Shown one piece after another: positions 24,501-32,316 of a DNA stretch of 64,000 nucleotides. Source of the stretch: Parabacteroides johnsonii DSM 18315 (GTDB lineage Bacteria > Bacteroidota > Bacteroidia > Bacteroidales > Tannerellaceae); assembly GCF_025151045.1 (NCBI RefSeq), contig NZ_CP102285.1, forward strand, positions 620,001 to 684,000, given 5' to 3'. Each line of letters begins with the position of its first letter. Position 1 is the stretch's first letter. The notes beneath the pieces are model-generated. The model made no database searches and was not told the DNA's origin. It was given only the letters and a program-made list of their open reading frames with translations. Position numbers and translations under genes: made by a program.

Positions 24501-25632
24501 CACGATCGATGTTTCTGTCCGGATAGAAAATGAATCTCTGATAATAAAGGTATATAATACAGGTAAGGGGATAGCGGAAGCTGACCTGAAAACGATTTTC
24601 GACCGTTTTCATATCTTAGGTGATCTGGATGGAAATAATTATACTCAGATGACTTCCAGAAATGGATTGGGGCTTTTCATCTGCCACAGTATGGTCCAGC
24701 TGCTTCGTGGCGAGATAAGAGTAGCGAGCAAGGAGGGGGAATCTGCCGAATTTATCGTTACGTTGCCTTATCTGGAGGCTGAGGAGACAGATTTGGATGA
24801 ACAAGACGGTGAAAAGGTTCCGGTTGTACAACCGGTTTCAGCAGTGGCTGCTGAAACCGAAGTGAATATTGGTAATCCAGTTATATTGGTGGTCGATGAT
24901 AACCGGGATATCGTTTGGTTGATTAAGGAAACGTTATCGTTCGAATATGTCGTCCGGGAAGCATTTAATGCAGAGGAGGCTTTGGCCTTGATGGAGCAGC
25001 AAACTCCTGATTTGATTATTACGGATATCATGATGCCGAGCATGGATGGGTTTGCATTGATCAGCCGTATCAAGTCTGATAAGTTCACTCGGCATATACC
25101 TTTAATCGTAGTATCGGCAAAGGTCTCGGAAAACGAACAGGCGGAAGGGTTGGATCTGGGTGCCGATGCCTATCTGACCAAGCCGTTCTCATCCGTGGTG
25201 CTCCATTCCGTCGTGAACAGGTTGATGGCGAATAAAAAAGAACTGAAAGACTACTATTATTCCCCAGAAAGCGCTTATGAGCAGTCCGGTGGTCAGTTGA
25301 TCCATCAGGAGGATAAGGAGTTTATGGATTCCGTGACAGCCATAATAAAAGAAAATCTTGCTCAGGATACATTGCGTCCTGAGCTTATAGCCGATAAATT
25401 AGGCACGAATACCCGTGCTCTGTATCGCCGTTTCAAAAAAATTTCACCGTTGACACCGAGCGATTTTATCAAGGACTACCGTATGAAGCATGCAGCTCAG
25501 CTTTTGGTCACGACAAACCTGAGCGTGCAGGAAATCATCTACCAGGTCGGAATCTCCAACAAATCCTATTTTTATCGTGAGTTTTCAGCCAAATACGGAG
25601 TTACGCCAGGACAGTACAGGCAAATGCAATAA
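21580..25632 (+). CDS. Hybrid two-component system regulator of the PUL
   Basis: 1350 residues, the usual size of Bacteroides hybrid two-component sensors. Order: signal sequence (about 12-31); a periplasmic two-propeller sensor made of Reg_prop repeats (e.g. DENGYMWIGTYDGLNLYNG, DSDGCIWLSTNKGLTKYN); a Y_Y_Y domain (about 690-780); one membrane helix (about 787-808); HisKA with H845 in NITHELCTPLTLI; an ATPase domain with NLVSNAFKYT and GLGLFICHSM; a receiver domain with D1149 in IITDIMMPSMDG; and a C-terminal AraC-type DNA-binding domain (FIKDYRMKHAAQLL, then VGISNKSYFYREF). It should bind a glycan breakdown product in the periplasm and switch on the SusC/SusD/GH92 genes downstream. Confidence 0.96.
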   Translation: MNLSYIDTRYAAVFRFFRSVIVCLFLFSCPVSAGISLHMANNIDLSNNAILDMYQDENGYMWIGTYDGLNLYNGKNTYVFRFEPNNKNTLCSNIINKIVYGGDGYLWVSTSMGLNRFSLKGRKVTESYTEYPECLNVASDSAGNTLLIKQKDFISCYSPETGSFQDVHVRGMNEEVSKVLFAEGERQFFIFDADGCLLEICPDFDSFPLALDIRKTPIHEKKIDRAYYLDGILYYVDMENRFYSYRMKDRQKKYLADLTCWMNQYGNLSRIALFHSTPYLVFRNGLLLNIDNQEEALGFDVGLFCVLPDRKQDILWVGTDGQGVRMYYDKYNRFSGIQLKSLPIVMRNPVRSIYTEDEKTIWFGTKGNGFVRVEDYDSYEKGEIPAGKVKHFTTSNGLSSDRVYCFRKSNYYPWVWIGTEGPGLSYYSLVDKQVHTMASLVDTKIRYVHAIREVNDSTLWMATTGDGLLEVVIGRKDGEPVIEYVKSFILEKDGKVCNEFHSMNYDDEASLLYLGSRGGYGLVRFNLLTKKYEFIPMNNAGNRAVGDVLCMCYSQDSTFYLGASSGMTQMKLHSETPAEVRQYSRIDGIKNDMVHGILEDSDGCIWLSTNKGLTKYNPRNQFFHNYGSPDLDVTEFSDDAYWKCPYTGKLFFGGINGLIWVGPQNDRQENYKPALHFFELKMGDETHSLYDYTDQKTGYVTIPPNISTFSISFVATDYIHGENYEYSYLLENYNTSWTELQKDNEVVFTKLPYGNYVLKVRYKNDVFDSDAKEYFLHIRVLPPWYRGSWAMIVYGLLLAVVCSGIVYWLRRRIVEKQAEVARKIREEQKEKLYEAKLNFFANITHELCTPLTLINGVNDHIKTSADRLADGKLEKYARILGENVTSLNELIQEILDIRKIEEVGFSHIQIKRVSVGSLIRKQCESFMPVAEQNGINFTFSDVDKPVYWNTDVPSLKKIIRNLVSNAFKYTEQKGTIDVSVRIENESLIIKVYNTGKGIAEADLKTIFDRFHILGDLDGNNYTQMTSRNGLGLFICHSMVQLLRGEIRVASKEGESAEFIVTLPYLEAEETDLDEQDGEKVPVVQPVSAVAAETEVNIGNPVILVVDDNRDIVWLIKETLSFEYVVREAFNAEEALALMEQQTPDLIITDIMMPSMDGFALISRIKSDKFTRHIPLIVVSAKVSENEQAEGLDLGADAYLTKPFSSVVLHSVVNRLMANKKELKDYYYSPESAYEQSGGQLIHQEDKEFMDSVTAIIKENLAQDTLRPELIADKLGTNTRALYRRFKKISPLTPSDFIKDYRMKHAAQLLVTTNLSVQEIIYQVGISNKSYFYREFSAKYGVTPGQYRQMQ

Positions 25633-25678
25633 GGTGACTATTAGATGCCTTGTATTTCTTCCATTCTCTCTAACCTTA

Positions 25679-25777
25679 CTAATATTCGTCGAGCATGAAC
25701 TCATAATACTGCTTGCGTACATTGTTGTTCGGGATGCTCAGGACTATGCGTGTCCCACTAATCGTCAACATGCCGTA
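25679..25777 (-). pseudogene. Decayed 3' end of an AAA-ATPase/PD-(D/E)XK nuclease-type gene
   Basis: The minus strand encodes YGMLTISG, then TRIVLSIPNNNVRKQYYEF, then MLDEY and a stop at 25679-25681. LSIPNNNVRKQYYEF is the characteristic C-terminal motif of the Bacteroidales ATP-binding proteins with a PD-(D/E)XK-like tail (DUF1703 type), which are normally over 500 residues. Upstream codons in this frame contain stops (TAA codons just before 25800), and no ATPase domain is nearby, so only the tail remains. Confidence 0.6.
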
Positions 25778-26107
25778 ATGATTCTTATTACATTTTCCAT
25801 GTTATATCTGTTTTTATTCCTTCTGTTTGCGAAGTATCACAAATGTAGTCCATTCTATTGGATAGAACAAAGAATGGGCAGACTTTAAAATGTTAAATGG
25901 AATCAATTAGACAGTAGATGAGGCCTGTTTGTGTTAGAATCATGATCTAGTAGTGAGAGAGACAGGCGGGGGAAGGGCCGGGTTATTGTTATAGGCATCG
26001 TAATACATAGATTACCACTCTTATTGTCATATTTGTAAAAAAGCCATTGGTTCGGATCGAAACTACTATCGCATATAATTTGATTTTCTACCCTATATAA
26101 TTAGATT

Positions 26108-26130
26108 TACCCGCAAGGGTAATATTTTTT
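26108..26130 (+). terminator. Small hairpin with T-rich tail
   Basis: TACCC (26108-26112) pairs with GGGTA (26117-26121) over a GCAA tetraloop and is followed by ATATTTTTT. Weak stem; possibly a terminator for readthrough from the regulator gene. Confidence 0.4.
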
Positions 26131-26295
26131 AACAAACAGCTATTTCTGTATGGGGTTAATTATCAATATTTTATGTGGAAAATTGTGTTTTAAGAGGATA
26201 TTGTCGTTTTTTTTGCGTATTCAATACGTTCGATTGTAGAGGGAATAACCGTTTTTTTCGTAAACGCCTGTTTTTGTGTAGTGTCTTAATCGTAC

Positions 26296-26341
26296 AAAAG
26301 AGTGTCATAATCGACTATAGGTTGAATATGACACTCTTTTT
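26296..26341. terminator. Symmetrical hairpin in the SusC leader region
   Basis: AAAAGAGTGTCATA (26296-26309) pairs with TATGACACTCTTTT (26327-26340) with no mismatch; loop of 17 nt; A-run before and T-run after, so it can terminate on either strand. It lies 66 bp before the SusC ATG. Confidence 0.65.
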
Positions 26342-26406
26342 GTTATTCAGTGTTACTGTGATCGTATTAAGATCGGTTAATATTGCCATTGAATTACAAA
26401 AATTAA

Positions 26407-29400
26407 ATGAATAAGATTATGAGAAAAGAAGCATTACTTTGTTTATCCTTAATGCTCACGCAGTCTTATGCATTTGCATCTTCTGAAACTGATAACACGT
26501 TAAAGCAAGCAGAAGTTCATGCATTAGCACAAAAAGGATATACTGTAAAAGGTATTGTAAAGGACCAGTTGGGAGAACCACTGGGAGGTGTCAGTATAGT
26601 GGTGAAAGGAACTACTGTGGGTACTACTACTGATCTGGATGGAAACTTTACATTGAATGTGCCTGGCAATAACGTTACATTGTCATTCTCTTTTATCGGT
26701 TTTAAATCGCAGGAGGTGTCTTTAAAGGGACAGACTGATTTAAATATTGTCCTGTCGGAAGATGCGGAAATGCTGGATGAAGTAGTTGTCGTTGGTTATG
26801 GTTCAATGAAACGTTCTGATGTGGCTACCGCTATATCTTCTGTAAAACCTGAAGATATGAACTTGGCAGGAGCAAATAGCCGAGATGTCCGCCAGTTGTT
26901 GGATGGTAAAGTTGCCGGTTTGTCTATTACACGTACAAATGGTAGTAACCCGAATAATGGTGTTGCTGTTCAGATGCGTGGTGTTGTATCTGTTAATGGT
27001 GATATTGCTCCTCTTGTTGTAATTGATGGTATACCCGGAGGAAACCTTGATTTGTTACGGAGTGAAGATATTGAATCGATTGATGTATTGAAAGATGGTT
27101 CAGCAGCGGCTATTTACGGTTCCCGTGCGAATGCCGGCGTTATTTTGATTACGACCAAGCGCGGTTCAAAAGGAAAAACCTCGGTGGACTATTCTACTTA
27201 TTTGACCCATTATTGGGGGATTGAGCGCCCTGATTTCATGGATGCGACAGAATGGCGTAGCGCAATGGGTAAATTTAATAACCCGTCTTACATGACAGAT
27301 AGGGGTAGTGATACGGATTGGTTCGATACGCTATTGAATAGTGGTAATGCGTCTCATAGCCATAACCTCTCTATTTCCGGAGGAGGAGAATCCACTCTTT
27401 ATCGCGCTTCTTTATATTATAGTAATTTGGAAGGTATCGGGAAGGCTACAGACCGTGAACAGTATGGGGGAAGAATGTCTTTGGAAACAAAGGCCTTGAA
27501 CAATATGTTGACTTTCCAGACAAATATGAGTTTGAATTATGGCAACATGAACTTGCTTGGAGGCGATGGAGAATGGGAATCTGCGTTGCGCTCAAATCCA
27601 ACCAATCCGGTTTATAATGAAGATGGTACTTATTATGAGGATTATGCGAAAGATGAGAACAAAGTGGCGCGTTTGGATCAACAGCAGTATGACAAACAGC
27701 AAACGACCAGTTCGTTTGATGGTAAATTGATTTTTGAACCAATCAAAGATTTAAAAGGATCTGTTTTTGTAAGTTATACTCGTGATGACTATAAAGAACG
27801 TCGTTTTTATGATGTGGATTCTCGTATTTCTTATAATAGCTATAATAGTGGCGGATATGCTTGGAAAAAGTCGTATATGAAAACGACTCGTACTTTGGAG
27901 CCGACTATTGAATATACAAAGACTTTCTTGGATAATCATAAAATCAATGCAATTGCCGGTTATAGCTACCAATATCAGGTTTATGAACAACTGGAAGCAA
28001 ATAACAACGGTTTCTTGAATAATTCCGTAGAAGATAATAACTTGGGATCCGGTAGTGGTTTGAATGGTGATGCAGCTATTAAAGCCGGTATGGGGAGTAA
28101 GAAAGCAGATGAAACTTTGATTGCTTTCTTCGGTCGTATCAACTATGTATTCAAAGATCGTTATGTTGCTCAATTCTCTATTCGTCGTGAAGGCTCTTCT
28201 AAATTCGGTCCTAATAACAAATGGGGTAATTTCCCATCTGCATCAGTGGCTTGGAATGTCTCTAACGAAGAGTTCATGAAAGAACAGAATGTCTTGTCTA
28301 ATTTGAAACTTCGTGTCGGTTATGGTGTGACCGGTAATTCAGGTATTGATCCGTATCAATCAATGGTTACATTGGGTATTGGAGACCCTTATTTGAATCC
28401 AAGTGGCCAATGGTTGCAAACTTGGGGACCGAGCCGTAATCCGAATCCGAATTTGAAATGGGAAATGAAGAAAGAATGGAACTTCGGTATTGATTTTGGT
28501 GTATTGACAAACCGGGTGACAGGTTCTTTGGATGTGTATAAACGTAAAGCAGATAATTTGTTGATGACAAGCGTTAAGGTACCTTCTCCAGCCAATATCC
28601 ATTCTTCCAGTACCTTGAATATAGGTAGTATAACAAGTTCTGGTTTAGAATTAACTTTGAATACGATACCTATTGTAAGAAAAGACTTTCAGTGGAGAAG
28701 TACGGTGACTTTGTCTAAAGTATTCTCTAATAAACTGGAGGACTTCTCATATAGTAGTGCTGACTATCTGGAATTTGGCGGTATCGGTGGATACGGTTCT
28801 TTGGGAAATGCCGTGCGTTTGTATAAGGGTAGTAATATCGGTGATTTCTATGGTAAACGTTTTGCCGGATTTAATGAAAGCGGAGAATGGCTGTTCTACA
28901 ATAAGGAAGGTGAAAAGGTGACTGCAGATCTGATCTATGATGACGATAAGACGGTGATTGGTAATGGACAACCGAAGTGGTATTTATCATGGACAAACAA
29001 TTTCCAATATAAAAACTTTGATTTGTCCTTTATGTTCAAAGGAAGATTCGGGTATGACGTACTGAACCGTATGAATATGTTTTATAATAACCTGACGACG
29101 TTACAGGCCGGTTATAACGTGTTGAACTCTGCAATTAATGAAGGTGTGAGTGCGACTTACCAGTATTCGGATTATTATTTGGAAAAAGGCAATTATATTC
29201 GTTTGGACAATATCACATTAGGATACAACTTTAAAAATAAGAACGAAAAATGGCCTTCATTCCGGGTGTATGTATCGGCAACCGATTTATTCACTATTAC
29301 GGGGTATAAGGGGTTGAATCCTGAAATGGATGATACGGGAATGGCTCCGAGCATGGAAGCGTGTGGACGTACTCCGGTGACAAGAAGTGTTAGTGTTGGT

Positions 29401-29418
29401 TTGAATGTTAATTTTTAA
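26407..29418 (+). CDS. SusC/RagA-family TonB-linked outer-membrane transporter
   Basis: 1003 residues. Signal peptide (about 1-25), then a carboxypeptidase-like beta-sandwich (about 46-120, VKGIVKDQLGEPLGGVSIVV and DGNFTLNVPG), the SusC-type TonB-box region (DEVVVVGYGSMKRSD), the plug domain (about 130-240, with VIDGIPGG and SIDVLKDGSAAAIYGSRA) and a 22-strand beta-barrel to the C-terminal aromatic VNF. It imports oligosaccharides through the outer membrane with energy from a TonB-ExbBD complex. SusD follows after 12 bp. With two GH92 mannosidases downstream, the cargo is probably a mannose-containing glycan. Confidence 0.97.
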   Translation: MNKIMRKEALLCLSLMLTQSYAFASSETDNTLKQAEVHALAQKGYTVKGIVKDQLGEPLGGVSIVVKGTTVGTTTDLDGNFTLNVPGNNVTLSFSFIGFKSQEVSLKGQTDLNIVLSEDAEMLDEVVVVGYGSMKRSDVATAISSVKPEDMNLAGANSRDVRQLLDGKVAGLSITRTNGSNPNNGVAVQMRGVVSVNGDIAPLVVIDGIPGGNLDLLRSEDIESIDVLKDGSAAAIYGSRANAGVILITTKRGSKGKTSVDYSTYLTHYWGIERPDFMDATEWRSAMGKFNNPSYMTDRGSDTDWFDTLLNSGNASHSHNLSISGGGESTLYRASLYYSNLEGIGKATDREQYGGRMSLETKALNNMLTFQTNMSLNYGNMNLLGGDGEWESALRSNPTNPVYNEDGTYYEDYAKDENKVARLDQQQYDKQQTTSSFDGKLIFEPIKDLKGSVFVSYTRDDYKERRFYDVDSRISYNSYNSGGYAWKKSYMKTTRTLEPTIEYTKTFLDNHKINAIAGYSYQYQVYEQLEANNNGFLNNSVEDNNLGSGSGLNGDAAIKAGMGSKKADETLIAFFGRINYVFKDRYVAQFSIRREGSSKFGPNNKWGNFPSASVAWNVSNEEFMKEQNVLSNLKLRVGYGVTGNSGIDPYQSMVTLGIGDPYLNPSGQWLQTWGPSRNPNPNLKWEMKKEWNFGIDFGVLTNRVTGSLDVYKRKADNLLMTSVKVPSPANIHSSSTLNIGSITSSGLELTLNTIPIVRKDFQWRSTVTLSKVFSNKLEDFSYSSADYLEFGGIGGYGSLGNAVRLYKGSNIGDFYGKRFAGFNESGEWLFYNKEGEKVTADLIYDDDKTVIGNGQPKWYLSWTNNFQYKNFDLSFMFKGRFGYDVLNRMNMFYNNLTTLQAGYNVLNSAINEGVSATYQYSDYYLEKGNYIRLDNITLGYNFKNKNEKWPSFRVYVSATDLFTITGYKGLNPEMDDTGMAPSMEACGRTPVTRSVSVGLNVNF

Positions 29419-29430
29419 GTAGAAAAAGCG

Positions 29431-31056
29431 ATGAAAAATATATATAAGGTATTAGTTGCTGCGTCTGGTCTTTTTGCGATGAGCGCTTGTACAGACTTGA
29501 CAGAACATATTTATAGCGACAATACGACTGATAATTTTTATAATAATGAAACAGAGGTGCTTTCTGCGGTATTGCGCCCTTATACACACAGTCGTGCTGT
29601 GTTCGCTTGCCAGTCTCGCCAGAATTACTGGAAAATGAATGAACTTTCAGCCGATCAGTTGGCTTGGCCGGTAAAAGGTCCTCATGGTTATGATGACGGG
29701 AGATGGATCCAGTTTCATTATCATACCTGGACAAGTATGCATGCATCTATTGAAGACAGTTGGAATTTGTTCTTTATGGGATTAGGCTTTTGTAACGATG
29801 CGATAGAAAACCTTGAAAAACGTAGTGCGGAAAGTATGAGCATCACAGAGCAGGAGCGTTTGGCTTATATTGCAGAGGTAAAGGCAAATCGTGCTTATTA
29901 TTATATGGGTTTAATGGATTTATGGGGTAATATTCCTATTGTAACAAAAGTCGGTGAACCTGAAATGCCTGCAACAAATAGTCGTCAGGAAGTCTTTGAA
30001 TTCATTGAATCTGAGATGTTGGCTGTTCTGGATGATCTTCCTTTGCTATCAGAAAAGGAACAAAATACCGGACGTTTTACTCGTGCTGCCGGCTATGCCA
30101 TGTTGGCAACTCTTTATTTGAATGCTGAAGTATGGACGGGGACTCCCCGTTGGGATGACTGTATTGCCTATTGTGATAAGTTGATTAAAGGTGAAGGCGG
30201 TGCGGCTCATGGTACTATGGAATTGGACAAAGATCTGGTCAGCACGTATAGCAAGGACAACAGTACGGATTCAAAGGAGCATATTTTGTCTCTTACTTAT
30301 GATTATCTGGCATCCGGTTTGTATTGTGGTTGGTCCGGAGACTTTTACCATTTTAATCAAAAATACATCAATGGAGGAATAGCTAACGGAAATGATGGGA
30401 TCGTTGTGATTCCTTCTGCTTATGATGCTTTTGCAGATAATGATTTGCGTAAAAAAGAATGGATGCTGATAGGTCCGCAGTATGATTATAAAACGGGTGA
30501 GCCTGTTGTGGGGACATCGGAGTATAGTGGCCAGCCTTTGGTCTTTGTCAAAGATATTAAACGTTTTAGTGAAGGCAAGACTGAAGAATCGACCATGTAC
30601 ACAGGGGAAGAAAATAGTGGTGCTCGTTTTGATAAATACAAAACAGGAGCATCTGGTGATCCGAACTATTGGGGAAATGACTGGGTTTTATATCGTTTGA
30701 CAGAAATCTACTTTGATAAAGCAGAGGCGCTGATGCGTAAGAATGGTGGTAAGGCAACTCAGGATGCCGTTGACTTAATTAATGCTTGCCGTCAGCGTGC
30801 ATTTTCTGCCGAAGATTGGGAAAAGGCTAAATATTCAGTGGCAACATTGACGATGGATGAATTATTGGCAGAACGCGGACGTGAGTTTATATTTGAAGGA
30901 AAGCGTCGTACCGATTTGATTCGTTTCGATAAGTTTGGTACTGGTGACTGGTGGGATGGAAAAGTATCTGATGAACATTATGAAATATATCCGATCCCTT
31001 ATCAGCAGGCGACTTTAAATCCGAATCTGGATCAAAATCCAGGATATAATCAGTAA
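29431..31056 (+). CDS. SusD/RagB-family glycan-binding lipoprotein
   Basis: 541 residues. Lipobox with C20 (LFAMSAC). The fold is seen from SusD motifs: the N-terminal SusD-like half (about 25-200, with AEVKANRAYYYMGLMDLWGNIPIV), and the C-terminal RagB half with RLTEIYFDKAEALMRKNG, LAERGREFIFEGKRRTDLIRF and the end PIPYQQATLNPNLDQNPGY. It forms the lid of the SusC transporter on the cell surface and captures the glycan. Translationally close to SusC. Confidence 0.96.
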   Translation: MKNIYKVLVAASGLFAMSACTDLTEHIYSDNTTDNFYNNETEVLSAVLRPYTHSRAVFACQSRQNYWKMNELSADQLAWPVKGPHGYDDGRWIQFHYHTWTSMHASIEDSWNLFFMGLGFCNDAIENLEKRSAESMSITEQERLAYIAEVKANRAYYYMGLMDLWGNIPIVTKVGEPEMPATNSRQEVFEFIESEMLAVLDDLPLLSEKEQNTGRFTRAAGYAMLATLYLNAEVWTGTPRWDDCIAYCDKLIKGEGGAAHGTMELDKDLVSTYSKDNSTDSKEHILSLTYDYLASGLYCGWSGDFYHFNQKYINGGIANGNDGIVVIPSAYDAFADNDLRKKEWMLIGPQYDYKTGEPVVGTSEYSGQPLVFVKDIKRFSEGKTEESTMYTGEENSGARFDKYKTGASGDPNYWGNDWVLYRLTEIYFDKAEALMRKNGGKATQDAVDLINACRQRAFSAEDWEKAKYSVATLTMDELLAERGREFIFEGKRRTDLIRFDKFGTGDWWDGKVSDEHYEIYPIPYQQATLNPNLDQNPGYNQ

Positions 31057-31101
31057 TTTGATTGGAATAAAGTAATTTTTCAATTTATTTTGTGTTAAAA
31101 T

Positions 31102-31136
31102 ATCCCTGTCCTTTGTGAAATACATGGGGCAGGGAT
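31102..31136 (+). terminator. Stem-loop after SusD
   Basis: ATCCCTG (31102-31108) pairs with CAGGGAT (31130-31136), extendable by CC/GG. There is no T-run, so it may be a processing or stability element that sets SusCD apart from the enzyme genes, not a true terminator. Confidence 0.4.
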
Positions 31137-31193
31137 TATGACAATGGATGTGTGAACAGCATATTGTTAAAGTTTTGATTGAATAGTTGTGTT

Positions 31194-32300
31194 ATGAAAA
31201 TAAATATATTAATATCGATAAGTTTATTATTGTGTTCTTGTCAGGCAAAATTACCGGTGAATGTTCCTGAATTGTCAGATGGGAATCCGACAACCTGTTT
31301 CGTGGGAACGGAAGGGGTAAATAAAGTGATTTTTGATGAACAATATACTGTTCCTATCCAAAGTTATAAAATCTATTCGTCCGGCGAGACACCTGCACAT
31401 GATCCGTTTGCCTGGACATTGAAAGGTTCTTATGATGGAAAAAAATGGGTAGTTGTGGATGAACGGAAAGATCAGATGTTCTGTTCCCGCTATCAGGAAA
31501 TTCTTTGTCCGATAACCCAACCTTCCAACTATAAACAATATAGGCTGGAAGCCAGTACGGCTACCGGTGATACACTGGTACTGGGTGATGTCTTGTTCTT
31601 TGACACCAATTTGAATGCCAATTGGGAGGATTTCAAATATCCGGAAATCGATTACGAAGTGATTGATCCGGAAACTAAAGGGGCAGCCATTTATGCGGGG
31701 CTTGTCCAGAATCCGGACGAATACATACGTTATCATGCTCGTAAGGTTGCCGAAATTCTTTTCTATTCGGCTAAAGATACGATGAATGATGTTCAAAAGG
31801 TCCATTATACTTTGAAAGATTATGATGGAGTTTCAGCCAAGAGCGGTAATCCGGCCAATACCTCGATTGTTTACAGCACACAGCATATAGAGAAGTCGGC
31901 AAACGAATCTCTTTACAAGCTCGACTTCGAAACACGTGGCGTTCTGTACCACGAATTGGTACACGCTTACCAGTTCGAACCGAAAGGAATTGGTTCCTAC
32001 TCGACTAACAAGACATTCTGGGCTTGTATCGAAGGGCTGGCGGATGCAGTCCGTGCCCAGGCCGGATATTTCGATATGAGTACCCGCAAACCGGGTGGTA
32101 ACTGGATGGACGGTTATCGTACGACCGGCTTTTTTATCCAATGGTTGACAACCAAAGATCCGGATGCTATCCGCAAGTTCCATGAAACGGTTCGCGACCT
32201 CGACGAATGGAGTTTCGACAAGGCTATCAAGCGTATGTTTGGCGAAGATGCCAGCATTGAAGGGTTGTGGAACGAGTATCAAGCCTTTTTATCAAAATAA
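31194..32300 (+). CDS. Secreted HExxH peptidase, basic secretory protein (BSP) type
   Basis: 368 residues from the ATG at 31194 (a TTG at 31179 is also in frame). A lipobox-like start (ISLLLCSC) suggests surface anchoring. About 20-140 is beta-rich with DGNPTTCFVG and WTLKGSYDGKKWVVVDER, the pattern of a discoidin (F5/8 type C) carbohydrate-binding domain. The C-terminal half matches plant-like basic secretory proteins: GVLYHELVHAYQFEP with zinc site H253-E-x-x-H257, then IEGLADAVRAQAGY and GYRTTGFFIQWL. Family members are putative metallopeptidases. Its place between SusD and the GH92 genes suggests glycoprotein cleavage. Confidence 0.85.
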   Translation: MKINILISISLLLCSCQAKLPVNVPELSDGNPTTCFVGTEGVNKVIFDEQYTVPIQSYKIYSSGETPAHDPFAWTLKGSYDGKKWVVVDERKDQMFCSRYQEILCPITQPSNYKQYRLEASTATGDTLVLGDVLFFDTNLNANWEDFKYPEIDYEVIDPETKGAAIYAGLVQNPDEYIRYHARKVAEILFYSAKDTMNDVQKVHYTLKDYDGVSAKSGNPANTSIVYSTQHIEKSANESLYKLDFETRGVLYHELVHAYQFEPKGIGSYSTNKTFWACIEGLADAVRAQAGYFDMSTRKPGGNWMDGYRTTGFFIQWLTTKDPDAIRKFHETVRDLDEWSFDKAIKRMFGEDASIEGLWNEYQAFLSK

Positions 32301-32316
32301 AATAGAAACAAAATCC

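Larger units (their letters stand above)
25633..26406. other. 774-bp region between regulator and SusC gene
   Basis: It holds a decayed gene end on the minus strand (25679-25777), a small hairpin with T-rich tail (26108-26130) and a stronger symmetrical hairpin (26296-26341) 66 bp before the SusC start. No consensus promoter of good quality was found for SusC; TAATATTG at about 26378 is a weak candidate. Two open frames here (to 25888 and 26175-26414) look like chance. Confidence 0.5.

Noticed and set aside
25577-25888. 103-codon plus-strand frame after the regulator
   Set aside because: It overlaps the regulator in another frame and runs antisense to a recognisable decayed gene tail.
26175-26414. 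79-codon frame before SusC
   Set aside because: It spans the hairpin at 26296-26341 and overlaps the SusC start in another frame; composition is not protein-like.
32164-32316. Longer start for the first GH92
   Set aside because: It would overlap the peptidase gene and place the clear signal peptide at residue 52.
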